DNA from: Bacillota bacterium
GTDB lineage: Bacteria > Bacillota > Clostridia > Lachnospirales > Lachnospiraceae
Direction: 5' to 3'
Assembly (NCBI GenBank): GCA_023387655.1
Contig: JAEWHR010000116.1
Coordinates: 23,878 to 87,877, forward strand
DNA: 64,000 nucleotides
Position numbers and translations under genes: made by a program. Of this stretch, positions 25,786 through 34,023 are shown one piece after another. The notes under the pieces are model-generated. The model had not been told where the DNA came from and did not search any database. It saw only the letters and a program-made list of their open reading frames with translations. Within the stretch, counting starts at the first letter, position 1. The number at the start of each line of letters is the position of its first letter.

Positions 25786-25812
25786 CGATTATATTTAGAC
25801 GGAGGTGTTAAC

Positions 25813-26337
25813 TTGATATTAAAAATAATCTTAGTGTTGCTAACGTTATTTAGTTGGTTATTGTTATTAAACATAACAATATTCAATAAAAATGTAAAAA
25901 ATAAGAATGGTATCACAGCAAATATAATTACATTAGGAGTAAAACTTTTAGCAGGGATCGCAGCTGTTGGTTTATTAATTACAACAGGTATATTATTCAT
26001 TAACGAATCATTACTTCTAAAAAATCAAGAGAAAGTAATCCAAGTGGATAAAAAAGGAGATAAACTTCTTCCGATTGGATCTGTTATTTTGCTAGAGGAC
26101 AGTACGAAAGAAGTAATGATTATCGGGTATTGTCAATATGAGCTTGGTACCAATGTACTATGGGATTATACTGGATGTCTATATCCAGAAGGATATTTGG
26201 GAAGTGATGAAACATTTCTTTTTAATTCAGATCAAATTAAAGAGATTAGTTTTCTTGGCATGGAATCTGTTGAACAACAAGAATTTGCAGAATATGCAAA
26301 TAAAATATTAAAGGACGAGAGAGATAAAATAAAGTAA
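25813..26337 (+). CDS. DUF4176-domain membrane protein
   Basis: A 174-residue protein starting with TTG, supported by GGAGGT 6 nt upstream. Two transmembrane helices occupy about residues 1-22 and 34-58. The cytosolic or external part contains the DUF4176 consensus: LPIGSVILLEDSTKEVMIIG, then LWDYTGCLYPEGYLGSDET and FLFNSDQIKEISFLG. DUF4176 proteins are short cytosolic proteins commonly encoded in type VII secretion and toxin loci of Firmicutes; fusion to two membrane helices is less usual. No WXG100 or toxin gene is visible in this window. Its partner appears to be the gene upstream. Role unknown. Confidence 0.8.
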   Translation: MILKIILVLLTLFSWLLLLNITIFNKNVKNKNGITANIITLGVKLLAGIAAVGLLITTGILFINESLLLKNQEKVIQVDKKGDKLLPIGSVILLEDSTKEVMIIGYCQYELGTNVLWDYTGCLYPEGYLGSDETFLFNSDQIKEISFLGMESVEQQEFAEYANKILKDERDKIK

Positions 26338-26427
26338 AATTCTTATACACTATTAATAAGATAACACATGATAGAAGAATTGAGGATTTTATTTTTAAAT
26401 TTAATATGGTCAATATAATATAGTGAT

Positions 26428-26474
26428 AAAAGCTCAGAGATGTTACTTATAAATCCTAGAGCTTTTATTCTTTT
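26428..26474 (+). terminator. Terminator after the DUF4176 operon
   Basis: AAAAGCTC pairs with GAGCTTTT across a 23-nt loop, followed by ATTCTTTTATTT. The remaining gap to 26659 shows no gene. Confidence 0.6.
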
Positions 26475-26659
26475 ATTTGCAAAACATTTCACTTAGAAAA
26501 GATTTATAATGTTCTCTAAAAATTGAATGATATAGAAAAACGTTTCTTAGTTAGTATATCATTTTTATAAATAATATATTATTCTATACTGTGTGACACT
26601 GGAGAATATAGATTATGTGAGTAATAGTCATAAAAGCAGAAGATAAGTGAGGTAGAAAG

Positions 26660-27175
26660 ATGGAACAAATCGATACTATGTATCCAGATAATAAAACAGA
26701 AATGTACAAATTATTACTGGCACAATTAAAGTCTATGTTAGAAGGGGAAGAGGATGTCATTGCTAATCTAAGCAATAGCTCTGCGTTGCTAAATCAAGCA
26801 TTGAAGGATATAAACTGGGTAGGATTTTATCTAATGAAAAATGGAAGTTTGATTCTTGGCCCGTTTCAGGGTAAAATCGCTTGCATCCATATCCCAATTG
26901 GTAGAGGGGTTTGTGGAACTGCAGTAAAGGAAGGAAAGACACAGGTAGTGAAAGATGTCCATGAATTCCCAGGGCATATCGCATGTGATAGTGCTTCTAA
27001 CTCAGAAATTGTGATTCCAATGAAGAAAAATGGAACGATTATTGGCGTGTTAGATATTGATAGTCCAAGATTTCATAGATTTGATGAGGTTGATCAAATG
27101 TATTTGGAGCAATTTATAACATTATTAGTGGAAGGTTGTAAGTGGACGAATAGCATCCAATATGATTTTTGCTAA
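26660..27175 (+). CDS. msrC: Free methionine-(R)-sulfoxide reductase (GAF domain)
   Basis: A 171-residue cytosolic enzyme. A GAF domain spans about residues 28-165 and keeps the three cysteines of the fRMsr family: Cys75 (IACIHIPIG), Cys85 (GVCGTAV) and Cys109 (HIACDSASNSEI). Their spacing of 10 and 24 residues equals that in the E. coli enzyme. WVGFYLMKNGSLILGPFQGK is the usual N-terminal motif and VLDIDSPRFHRFDEVD closes the ligand pocket. It reduces free Met-R-sulfoxide with thioredoxin, giving oxidative-stress repair. GAGGTAGAAAG precedes the ATG. Stand-alone gene. Confidence 0.92.
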   Translation: MEQIDTMYPDNKTEMYKLLLAQLKSMLEGEEDVIANLSNSSALLNQALKDINWVGFYLMKNGSLILGPFQGKIACIHIPIGRGVCGTAVKEGKTQVVKDVHEFPGHIACDSASNSEIVIPMKKNGTIIGVLDIDSPRFHRFDEVDQMYLEQFITLLVEGCKWTNSIQYDFC

Positions 27176-27247
27176 TTTACATTTCGATATTCAATGTATA
27201 TAGTGACATTTTTATGCATAGCGAATAAAAAAATCACAGGATACCGA

Positions 27248-27285
27248 ATGGATACCAATGATATTGTTACCTCATTGGTATCCAT
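27248..27285. terminator. Perfect 14-bp inverted repeat, probable terminator
   Basis: ATGGATACCAATGA / TCATTGGTATCCAT flank a 10-nt loop. The plus strand continues CTTATAATTTAA, only weakly T-rich, so it may act as an mRNA-stabilising hairpin for the methionine sulfoxide reductase gene. Confidence 0.6.
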
Positions 27286-27364
27286 CTTATAATTTAATTA
27301 CTTCATAGTAATTCTTTTAGGATATCAAGATATAATAGTATAAAATGATAATGAAGGTTTATCT

Positions 27365-27520
27365 ATGAAGAAAAAAGTCATATTTATAACTGGAGTGTTG
27401 TTTATTCTTATGGCATTTATTAATATTTTAATAAACTCCGATATTATTACTGTTGTTTTGTACTTTTTAGCAGGTATCTTATTTTTTAGATCCTATTATA
27501 TAATTGAAGAAAACAAATGA
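27365..27520 (+). CDS. Small membrane protein (51 aa), hypothetical
   Basis: ATG follows GAAGG with a spacing of about 7. The frame reads MKKKVIFITGVLFILMAFIN, a Ser/Asp turn, a second hydrophobic stretch (TVVLYFLAGILFF) and a short polar tail ending IIEENK. Two transmembrane helices with positive N-terminus would give a small hairpin in the membrane. No family recognised. The AT-rich base composition makes short hydrophobic frames easy to find by chance, so confidence is moderate. Confidence 0.45.
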   Translation: MKKKVIFITGVLFILMAFINILINSDIITVVLYFLAGILFFRSYYIIEENK

Positions 27521-27941
27521 ATAATAGGATTACAAGAAATTACTTAGTAGACCCAGTAATAGAGGATGTAAGAATTAAGAATATGGTATCTGGTCTTGAT
27601 ACCACTTGCATTTTGGTATATAATAAATGAGAAGTATTAATTATAACAAAATAAGAGGTTGAAAAACACAATGAGAATTCGTAAATAATAACTGTATGTA
27701 AGAATGATAAGAAGAGAACGCTTGGTGCATCTACTAATTTTAATCCTTAATCTAAAATTAGTTTATTCATGTAGCTTTATAATTGTGTAAATGGGAAGTC
27801 TAGCTACGTTCTATTTGGCATAATTTGATGGCTGATTATAGCTCTTTTCTTGTGATTATCATTTGACATACAGTGTTTTTGCGTCTGGATTGTTTTTCAG
27901 GCTCTTTTTTTATTGTAAAAACATAGAAAGGCGGTGTTAAC
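27521..27941 (+). other. Long untranslated region upstream of the ABC-F gene
   Basis: There is no convincing gene. It contains tiny frames and a terminator-like hairpin at 27882-27912. TTGACA at 27863-27868 is a possible -35 but has a poor -10 partner. The region probably contains the promoter of the ABC-F leader transcript. Confidence 0.4.
27882..27912 (+). terminator. Terminator-like hairpin upstream of the ABC-F leader
   Basis: GTCTGGA pairs with TTCAGGC (two G-U) around TTGTTT, followed by TCTTTTTTT. It could end an upstream transcript or act as a first attenuator in a longer leader RNA. Confidence 0.5.
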
Positions 27942-28001
27942 ATGTTGATTTCAAAATTACGTTTTAAAAAACAAGTAGCAATAGAGAAAATCAATTGTTA
28001 A
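27942..28001 (+). CDS. ABC-F regulatory leader peptide (19 aa)
   Basis: ATG follows AAAGGCGG with a spacing of 7. The peptide is MLISKLRFKKQVAIEKINC, basic and short. A strong hairpin begins one base after the stop codon and ends at the ribosome site of the ABC-F gene. Leader peptides in this position sense ribosome-stalling antibiotics and switch on resistance ABC-F genes (known for vmlR, vga and related genes). Its reality is inferred from position, ribosome site and adjoining hairpin. Confidence 0.65.
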   Translation: MLISKLRFKKQVAIEKINC

Positions 28002-28043
28002 ACCTGGCATAGAATACGACAGATTTCGTCGTAGATGCCAGGT
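28002..28043 (+). promoter_or_regulatory. Attenuator hairpin before the ABC-F gene
   Basis: ACCTGGCAT pairs perfectly with ATGCCAGGT and, inside, TACGAC pairs with GTCGTA around AGATTTC. The hairpin starts directly after the leader stop and abuts the AGAAAGG ribosome site (28044-28050). It has no T run, so translational rather than transcriptional control is more likely. Confidence 0.65.
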
Positions 28044-28060
28044 AGAAAGGTAGGCAGACT

Positions 28061-29629
28061 ATGTCGAAAATTATAATCCAGAACATGTATTTTCATTATG
28101 CAGAATATTTTCAGACTGTATTTGAAGATGTAAACTTAATACTTGATACCGATTGGAGGTTAGGTCTCATCGGAAGGAACGGGAGAGGCAAATCGACGTT
28201 CTTAAAACTTTTACATGGAACTCTGACTCCAGATAAGGGAAATATTTTGAAACAAGTTAATACAGAGATTTTTCCCTATGAAGTGAATAGTAAATATAAA
28301 ATAACTCTTGATGTTCTTAAAGAGTGCATTGGAAGCTTGAAAACAATGGAAGATACGATGGAGGAAATCATCGTTTCTGAGGATAAAAACCGATTTCAGG
28401 AGTATCAAGAGATACTAGAACGGTATCTTGAAGCGGATGGCTATCAGATGGAAAGTAGAATTCTAAGAGAAATAAATCTTATGAATCTACCAGAAGAAAT
28501 ACTAACACGTGATTATGAAATTTTATCCGGAGGGGAAAAAACAAGACTTCAAATCATAGCAATGTTTTTAAGGAATAACTCCTATGTTTTACTTGATGAA
28601 CCAACGAATCACCTTGATCTGGATGGAAAAAAATTATTAGCAGAATATTTAAAGCAGAAAAAAGGATTCTTAGTAGTCTCTCATGATCGAAGTTTCCTTG
28701 ATGAAATAATAGACCATGTCTTATCTATTAATAAGTCGAATATAGAGATTGAGAAAGGAAATTTTTCTTCTTGGAAGGCGAATAAGGATAAAAAGGAAAG
28801 TTATGAAGCACGTACAGAAGCAAAGTTACTAAGAGAAATAAAAGCTTTAAATAATCAATCCATTATGAAACGTGATTGGGCGAATAGTGCTGAGAGTACT
28901 AAAAATGACCATGGAAAATTTGAACGATCCAGTGGTTCGAGAGCTGCTCAGTTTATGATGCATGCAAAAAGAGCAGAGGATAGAGTATTGAAGAACTTAG
29001 AGGATAAAAGTAAGCTGCTACAAAATTTTGAAGTAGCAAAGGAATTAGAAATAAAACAAAAGCAAATGGAAGGGGATACCCTGCTAAGGGTAAAAAACCT
29101 AACCTTTGGATATGATGGAGGTTTCCTATTCTCACATCTAAATTTTAAAGTCGCTTCAGGAGACCGAATATGGATTCGTGGAAAAAATGGTTCCGGAAAA
29201 AGTACTTTACTAAGATTGATTGGAAAACATCTAGAGCCCGATTCTATCAAATACTTTGATGATATAACGATTACAGAGTCCTTTCAAGAGCCATTATGGA
29301 ATAGTGGATATGTAACTGATTATATTATAGAGGATGTTAGACGAAATCAAATCTATGAGTTGTGTGAGATTTTTGATATACCAAAAGAATCCTTACTTAG
29401 GCCAATTGAAACACTTAGTGGAGGTGAGAAGAAAAAACTAGATATTGCGAGAGCCTTAGTTTCTGAAAATCAATTAATCCTTCTTGATGAACCGCTAAAT
29501 TATATGGATATTTACTTTAGAGAACAGTTGGAAAAAGCAATACTACTATATCAACCAACTCTAATTTTTGTAGAACATGACGAATGGTTTGGTAATAGGA
29601 TAGCTACAAAAGTGATATCGTTAGATTAA
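28061..29629 (+). CDS. ABC-F ribosome-protection protein (Lsa/CplR-like)
   Basis: A 522-residue cytosolic ATPase with two ABC domains and no membrane segments. Domain 1 has Walker A GRNGRGKST (38-46), signature LSGGEKTRLQI and Walker B YVLLDEPTNHLDL. The interdomain linker (about 190-340), which enters the ribosomal E/P site in this family, is highly charged. Domain 2 has Walker A GKNGSGKST (about 374-381), signature LSGGEKKKLDIA and LILLDEPLNYMD. The overall pattern, starting FHYAEYFQTVFEDVNL, resembles Lsa and clostridial CplR factors, which displace lincosamides, pleuromutilins and streptogramin A from the ribosome. The leader peptide and hairpin support antibiotic-induced expression. ABC-F class is certain; the exact drug spectrum is inferred. 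Confidence 0.88.
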   Translation: MSKIIIQNMYFHYAEYFQTVFEDVNLILDTDWRLGLIGRNGRGKSTFLKLLHGTLTPDKGNILKQVNTEIFPYEVNSKYKITLDVLKECIGSLKTMEDTMEEIIVSEDKNRFQEYQEILERYLEADGYQMESRILREINLMNLPEEILTRDYEILSGGEKTRLQIIAMFLRNNSYVLLDEPTNHLDLDGKKLLAEYLKQKKGFLVVSHDRSFLDEIIDHVLSINKSNIEIEKGNFSSWKANKDKKESYEARTEAKLLREIKALNNQSIMKRDWANSAESTKNDHGKFERSSGSRAAQFMMHAKRAEDRVLKNLEDKSKLLQNFEVAKELEIKQKQMEGDTLLRVKNLTFGYDGGFLFSHLNFKVASGDRIWIRGKNGSGKSTLLRLIGKHLEPDSIKYFDDITITESFQEPLWNSGYVTDYIIEDVRRNQIYELCEIFDIPKESLLRPIETLSGGEKKKLDIARALVSENQLILLDEPLNYMDIYFREQLEKAILLYQPTLIFVEHDEWFGNRIATKVISLD

Positions 29630-29823
29630 GTTATTAGTTTGTACTTATCGTCCTGTTAATCAATTCCCCGAATAGTGTTTGACTTAACCATTTTTTTGAT
29701 TTATCATGATATATAGAACACAGTATATATCAGTACTTGATTGTATATTATTGAGAATCTATCGATATAGATTTTGAGATTTACTAACAACTAGGGGGAA
29801 TCATTATTACTATATTAATTGTA

Positions 29824-30135
29824 TTGTTTTTTTGTATATTTATAGTTTTGGTTATTAAATCCTTTGCACAATTTATTCAAAATGAAAACTCACCAGTAAT
29901 TACAGAGCAAGCATTTTTAAAACGAAAGAAAGCATCGTCTTACATGGATGCGAATAATATAATGCAGACAACGCATATTGTAGAATTTGAAGTAGGCAAA
30001 GATCATCAGCTTATGAAATTTACAGTAACAAATCGAATATACCGTGTATTAGAGGAAAATACGATTGGAATGCTAACTCATCAGGGAACAAGGTTTAAAG
30101 CATTTGAATGGAATGGAACGAGGGTAGAAAAATAG
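29824..30135 (+). CDS. DUF2500 membrane protein
   Basis: About 103 residues from TTG 29824. One N-terminal transmembrane helix (FFCIFIVLVIKSFAQF) precedes a small beta-rich domain typical of DUF2500 (YhhM-like): HIVEFEVGKDHQLMKFTVT, then YRVLEENTIGMLTHQGTRF and a final KAFEWNG. The start is uncertain. TTG 29824 has no ribosome site, whereas AGGGGGA (29793-29799) lies 6 nt before an in-frame ATT at 29806, which would lengthen the helix naturally. Function of the family is unknown. The next gene follows after 9 nt with its own strong site, so they are co-transcribed. Confidence 0.72.
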   Translation: MFFCIFIVLVIKSFAQFIQNENSPVITEQAFLKRKKASSYMDANNIMQTTHIVEFEVGKDHQLMKFTVTNRIYRVLEENTIGMLTHQGTRFKAFEWNGTRVEK

Positions 30136-30144
30136 GAGGAGAGT

Positions 30145-30687
30145 ATGAAAAATATATTCATTGGTTTATTATTTGTCTTTCTTAATTTTGATTTAAATTT
30201 AGGAAGTATGAAAATAAGTTTGATGCCTGATTTTGTAGGATACTTGCTTATGATAAAGGGATTTGATGAATTAGCAAAAGAGAGTGAGTTTTTTGAAAAG
30301 GTAAGGCCATGGTCTGTTTTTATGGCTTGCTATACGGGTGTTATCTTTGTGCTTGATTTTCTTGGCGGATCAAATCTATATCAAAACTTTTCATTCCTTT
30401 TAGGTATATTTAATATTTGTATTTCGTTATTTATACTATATCAGATTGTAAAAGGTGTTATTGATATAGAGCAAAAATATGGAATCATTTTAGAGGGTGA
30501 AAAATTAAAGTCACTTTGGACTATTATGGCGATATTAAATATTTTGACTTATATTTTACTTATGTTCACCATTTTTACATTGTTGCTTTTGATCATTCTA
30601 CTCGTTGTTCATATAATATTCCTTGTGGCATTTAATAATTCAAAAAATTTATATTATAGTGAACGGGATAAGTTCATTCATAATTAA
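30145..30687 (+). CDS. Polytopic membrane protein, unknown function
   Basis: A 180-residue integral membrane protein with about five hydrophobic segments (residues 3-17, 25-38, 52-70, 75-100 and 122-160). The N-terminal pattern GLLFVFLNFDLNLGSMKISL, then PDFVGYLLMIKG, is one I associate with an unnamed family of Firmicutes membrane proteins. There are no catalytic residues or transport motifs to suggest a role. AGGAGGAGAGT directly precedes the ATG. It is 9 nt downstream of the DUF2500 gene, and the two could form a small membrane complex. Confidence 0.75.
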   Translation: MKNIFIGLLFVFLNFDLNLGSMKISLMPDFVGYLLMIKGFDELAKESEFFEKVRPWSVFMACYTGVIFVLDFLGGSNLYQNFSFLLGIFNICISLFILYQIVKGVIDIEQKYGIILEGEKLKSLWTIMAILNILTYILLMFTIFTLLLLIILLVVHIIFLVAFNNSKNLYYSERDKFIHN

Positions 30688-30793
30688 GTTTAAAAACATC
30701 ATAGAACATAAGATTTTGAGTAGTAGTACAGACAGAAATTGTTGTACTTAATTGTTAAGTTATTAAGATAGTTATTTAGAAACGAGGGTAAGC

Positions 30794-31612
30794 ATGTACC
30801 AAATTACAGTAGAAAATTTTGATATACGTAAGATATGTTACTCTGGACAGTGTTTCCGTATGAAGGAAATAAATGAAACAACATTTGAAGTAGTAGCATA
30901 TGGACATTATATAGAGATAAATCAACAAAAAGACAAATTAACGTTATCTTGTACGGAAGATGAGTATCATACTATATGGAAAACATACTTTGGTTTGAAT
31001 GATGATTATGACACGATTACAAGTCTTGTAAATGAAGATGACCGTTTTATGAAGACTGCGATGTCCTTTGGATGGGGAATACGAATCTTAAAACAAGAGT
31101 TATGGGAAACGATTGTCTCTTTTTTGATTTCACAGCAAAACAATATTCCAAGGATAAAAAAGAGCATTCAAATGCTTTGTGAACGATACGGAGAGAAGAG
31201 AACAAATATAAAAGGTGAAGTGTTCTATACGTTTCCAAAACCTGAAGCTTTATATCAATTGACGGACAGTGAGTTGAAAGAATGCAATTTAGGTTATCGA
31301 AGTAAATACATCTTAAGAACAACAAAAGCAATCGTAGAGGGTAGTTTTAATTTAGAGGAATTACCTGGTTTAAGTTATGAGGATGCGAGAAAAGAGCTAA
31401 TGAAGTTATATGGTGTAGGAATCAAGGTATCGGAATGTATCTGTTTATACGCCCTACACCACCTGAATGCTTTTCCTATTGATACGCACATTCAAAAAGT
31501 TTTAGACATGAATTATCCAGACGGTTTTCCATTTGATCAATATCAAGGATATTCGGGAGCATTACAACAATACGCTTTTTATTATGATTTGTATGAAGCA
31601 AAGATAAGTTAG
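30794..31612 (+). CDS. ogg: 8-oxoguanine DNA glycosylase/AP lyase
   Basis: A 272-residue base-excision-repair enzyme of the OGG1 type. The N-terminal domain contains SGQCFRMKEI and FEVVAYGHYI. The helix-hairpin-helix-GPD core (about 95-270) carries FLISQQNNIPRIKKSIQML, the hairpin YGVGIKVSECICLYAL with catalytic Lys211, and FPIDTHI with the essential Asp230. This matches human OGG1 (GVGTKVADCI with Lys249, and VPVDVH). It excises 8-oxoguanine opposite cytosine and nicks the abasic site by beta-elimination. GAGGGTAAGC precedes the ATG. It ends at a strong bidirectional terminator shared with the convergent SPFH gene. Confidence 0.93.
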   Translation: MYQITVENFDIRKICYSGQCFRMKEINETTFEVVAYGHYIEINQQKDKLTLSCTEDEYHTIWKTYFGLNDDYDTITSLVNEDDRFMKTAMSFGWGIRILKQELWETIVSFLISQQNNIPRIKKSIQMLCERYGEKRTNIKGEVFYTFPKPEALYQLTDSELKECNLGYRSKYILRTTKAIVEGSFNLEELPGLSYEDARKELMKLYGVGIKVSECICLYALHHLNAFPIDTHIQKVLDMNYPDGFPFDQYQGYSGALQQYAFYYDLYEAKIS

Positions 31613-31622
31613 ATAAATAGTT

Positions 31623-31678
31623 AAGGGCAAATGGTATTAAGGAATTAGTTATTTCCATGAATCCATTTGCCCTTTTAT
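31623..31678. terminator. Bidirectional terminator
   Basis: AAGGGCAAATGG (31623-31634) and CCATTTGCCCTT (31663-31674) pair perfectly, with TT on one side and AA on the other. It serves ogg (+) and the SPFH gene (-). Confidence 0.8.
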
Positions 31679-31711
31679 AAACTTTTATATTTCACCTTAT
31701 ATTTATGTTAC

Positions 31712-33667
31712 CTACTTAGTTTCAATTTCTTTTGGAAGTGAGATACCTAATTTATCAATTGTAATCAGTTTAAGCAGAGTGTCGATAATTGTAGGAGCAG
31801 AGGAATTACCTTCTTCGTCTGAGGAGTTCCCCATCGTTACGATGGTTCTTGGTACAATATCTACATTAGTATTTTTAATTGCATCTGCTAATTTATCTGT
31901 TATCTCTTGAATAATTCTAAACTCGGCTCCACCATAAGCTTTTACCTGGGCATCGATTGCTTGAGCTTTTGCAAGTCCAATATTCGTTTCTTTTGAAGCA
32001 TCTGCTTCACCTTCTAAACGAACCTTAGAAGCATTCGCTTTCGCTAGTGCTATGATTTGATTTGCTTCCTGCTCTGCTTTACTTGCTAAAGCAGCTCCGT
32101 TATTGCCTTCTATCTCTATCTGAATTTTAGATTTTGTCAGATAACTTTGTTGCTCTGCTATTGCCTGTGCTTCACGAAGTGATTTTTCACTTTCAGCGGC
32201 AGACTGTTGTTTCTGATATGTAATTTTCTTTTCTTCTGCGATTTGCCTTTCACGAAGTTGTGTGAGTATATTTTCTATTTGAATATCATCTTTGGATGAT
32301 TTTGGAGTACCAATCAGAACTTCTTCTAATTGTAGATTGTATTTTTCGAATTTTTCTTTCATTTCTATAACAGCCCTTTCTCTGATAGCACTACGTTCTT
32401 GAATTAACTCTATTAATGTTTTGGTTTGCGCAACATCTTTAAAGTATGCACTAACCAATGGGTCAAGAGATTGATTTACGAGCATGCTAATATCTCCAAA
32501 TCGTTGTATTACCCAAGGTGCTTGTTTGTAATCAATATGCATAACCACAGAAAGTGGGAGTGACGGTTCAAAAGCATCCTTGGTAATAATATCAACTTCC
32601 GATAGATTTTGATCGTATTTATGTTCTCCGACTTCACCGCGGTTCCACTTTAATATAATGTTCGTTGTCGGTACTAAAACAACCTTACCAGCATCGGTAT
32701 TAAACGCATATTTTCCAGGCATTAATGGTTTTTGTAATACACCTTTACAACCAGTTTCCACAAGTTCTCCATGTTTATAGTCTGCGCCAGTGGTATCAAT
32801 CCCTTGTTCTCCAAAGAAACTAACAACAACTCCTACATATCCGATCGGTACCACAGTCTTTGAACGAAATTCTACCGTTGCAAATAGCCGATTTATGTAA
32901 TAAGTACCATCGGTTAATACTTCAATTTGCTTTCCTCTGCGTCCACCAAGTTCAATGAATTTCTCTGGATCTTGATAACTTGAATGACCTTCTCCAACGC
33001 ATGGAGCAATGATTTCACCTTGTTGTAATGGGAGACTGTCATGGATCGTTACAATACCCATCAAATCGCTGGTTTCATTTCCTTTGCCCATTATGACAAC
33101 AGGAACAAAAGCATTTCTTTGAATCAAGGTTTGTTGCATACTCTCTAGTTCCAATCGTTCTTTTTTGGAACCATCATAGATAGCTTTGATTTCATTTTGA
33201 GTAATTAAAACAAACTGAGCTAGATTTATTGCATAGGTACCTTCTCTTAAGAAGCCACGTTGTGGTCCTTTTTGGCCACCATTTTGTAAAAAACCTCTTA
33301 CATCTTGAAAGTTATTCGCTTCTTTTATAACTTTTCCTAATGTTTGTGTAGGTGCGAGTGGAATTCCATCTTTTGCAAAGATATATGCTATTTGTCCCTG
33401 AGGTATTGTAATTAATGGATACTTGTGGATACGATACATCAGAGTGGAACGAAAATGAATGCCACCCCGAAGCAAATCAGGAGAATAACCGGCTTCTTTA
33501 TTTAGTGCTATAATTGAATTTCTTAACGATCCATGAATACTCCACCATTTTTCTATTACAGCAACCTCGTTTGACCGAATCATTCGAAGCCCAAGAATTT
33601 GAAAAATTAGTAAGTAAACTGCAAGTAAACATCCACCAATTAGTATAACTACAACATACGGATCCAT
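31712..33667 (-). CDS. Large SPFH/flotillin-like membrane protein with repeated N-terminal modules
   Basis: A 651-residue protein with one N-terminal membrane helix (residues 4-27). Residues 30-333 hold four related beta modules of about 60 residues, each with a 'P-x-G-x-[IV]-[AG]-x-[IV]' strand and a 'L-x-x-G-x-Y-x-x-N' turn (FLREGTYAINLAQFVLI, VLTDGTYYINRLFATVEF, LMPGKYAFNTDAGKVVLV). An SPFH (band 7) domain follows (about 365-500), then an Ala/Glu/Lys coiled coil (about 480-585; EQEANQIIALAKANASKVRL) and a C-terminal oligomerisation region. SPFH proteins form ring-like membrane scaffolds. GGGAG lies 8 nt before the ATG. It is monocistronic. The SPFH assignment is firm; the module repeat is my reading of the sequence. 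Confidence 0.87.
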   Translation of the reverse strand: MDPYVVVILIGGCLLAVYLLIFQILGLRMIRSNEVAVIEKWWSIHGSLRNSIIALNKEAGYSPDLLRGGIHFRSTLMYRIHKYPLITIPQGQIAYIFAKDGIPLAPTQTLGKVIKEANNFQDVRGFLQNGGQKGPQRGFLREGTYAINLAQFVLITQNEIKAIYDGSKKERLELESMQQTLIQRNAFVPVVIMGKGNETSDLMGIVTIHDSLPLQQGEIIAPCVGEGHSSYQDPEKFIELGGRRGKQIEVLTDGTYYINRLFATVEFRSKTVVPIGYVGVVVSFFGEQGIDTTGADYKHGELVETGCKGVLQKPLMPGKYAFNTDAGKVVLVPTTNIILKWNRGEVGEHKYDQNLSEVDIITKDAFEPSLPLSVVMHIDYKQAPWVIQRFGDISMLVNQSLDPLVSAYFKDVAQTKTLIELIQERSAIRERAVIEMKEKFEKYNLQLEEVLIGTPKSSKDDIQIENILTQLRERQIAEEKKITYQKQQSAAESEKSLREAQAIAEQQSYLTKSKIQIEIEGNNGAALASKAEQEANQIIALAKANASKVRLEGEADASKETNIGLAKAQAIDAQVKAYGGAEFRIIQEITDKLADAIKNTNVDIVPRTIVTMGNSSDEEGNSSAPTIIDTLLKLITIDKLGISLPKEIETK

Positions 33668-34023
33668 TCCTATACTCCCTTTCTATGATGGATTTATCCA
33701 TCATTTTGATATAACTCGTCTTAAAACTAATTCATTATATTCTAATAATTGAGCGTTTAGAATTTACATCTTAATGTTTTTTATTAACTAATTTCTATAG
33801 TATTTTGATAATGGAAGTGAATAGGCGAAAAAAATTGCAGAAATAGCAGCGATTGCTTTTTTGGTTTTCTTAGGATTGAGATTTTTCTTTGCTCGTTTAT
33901 TCTAAACTTAGATAAACTTAACCTGTGTAAACTTAGTATTGACATACCAGTTTCTTGATTAATTAATTGTATATGATATAATGGGATTAGTTGTAAAAAT
34001 CAATCTTAGGCGAGGAAACGTAT
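33668..34023. other. Divergent intergenic region
   Basis: It lies between the divergent SPFH gene and the membrane AraC regulator, and no gene was found. A plus-strand promoter is proposed at 33955-33982. On the minus strand TATAAT (33739-33734) is a possible -10 for the SPFH gene. Confidence 0.4.
33955..33982 (+). promoter_or_regulatory. Putative promoter of the membrane AraC regulator
   Basis: TTGATT (33955-33960) and TATAAT (33977-33982) are spaced 16 bp, 42 bp before ATG 34024. A separate TTGACA (33939-33944) lies too far upstream to pair with this -10. Confidence 0.45.

Noticed and set aside
26530..26548. Catabolite-response element (cre) before the methionine sulfoxide reductase gene
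   Set aside because: AGAAAAACGTTTCTT is palindromic around ACGT but lacks the TG-CA ends of a cre site.
30752..30769. Second Rex-like site before ogg
   Set aside because: TTGTTAA-N4-TTAAGAT matches 12 of 14 positions, but the arms are not symmetric and AT-rich DNA gives such matches often; a DNA-repair gene is also an unlikely Rex target.
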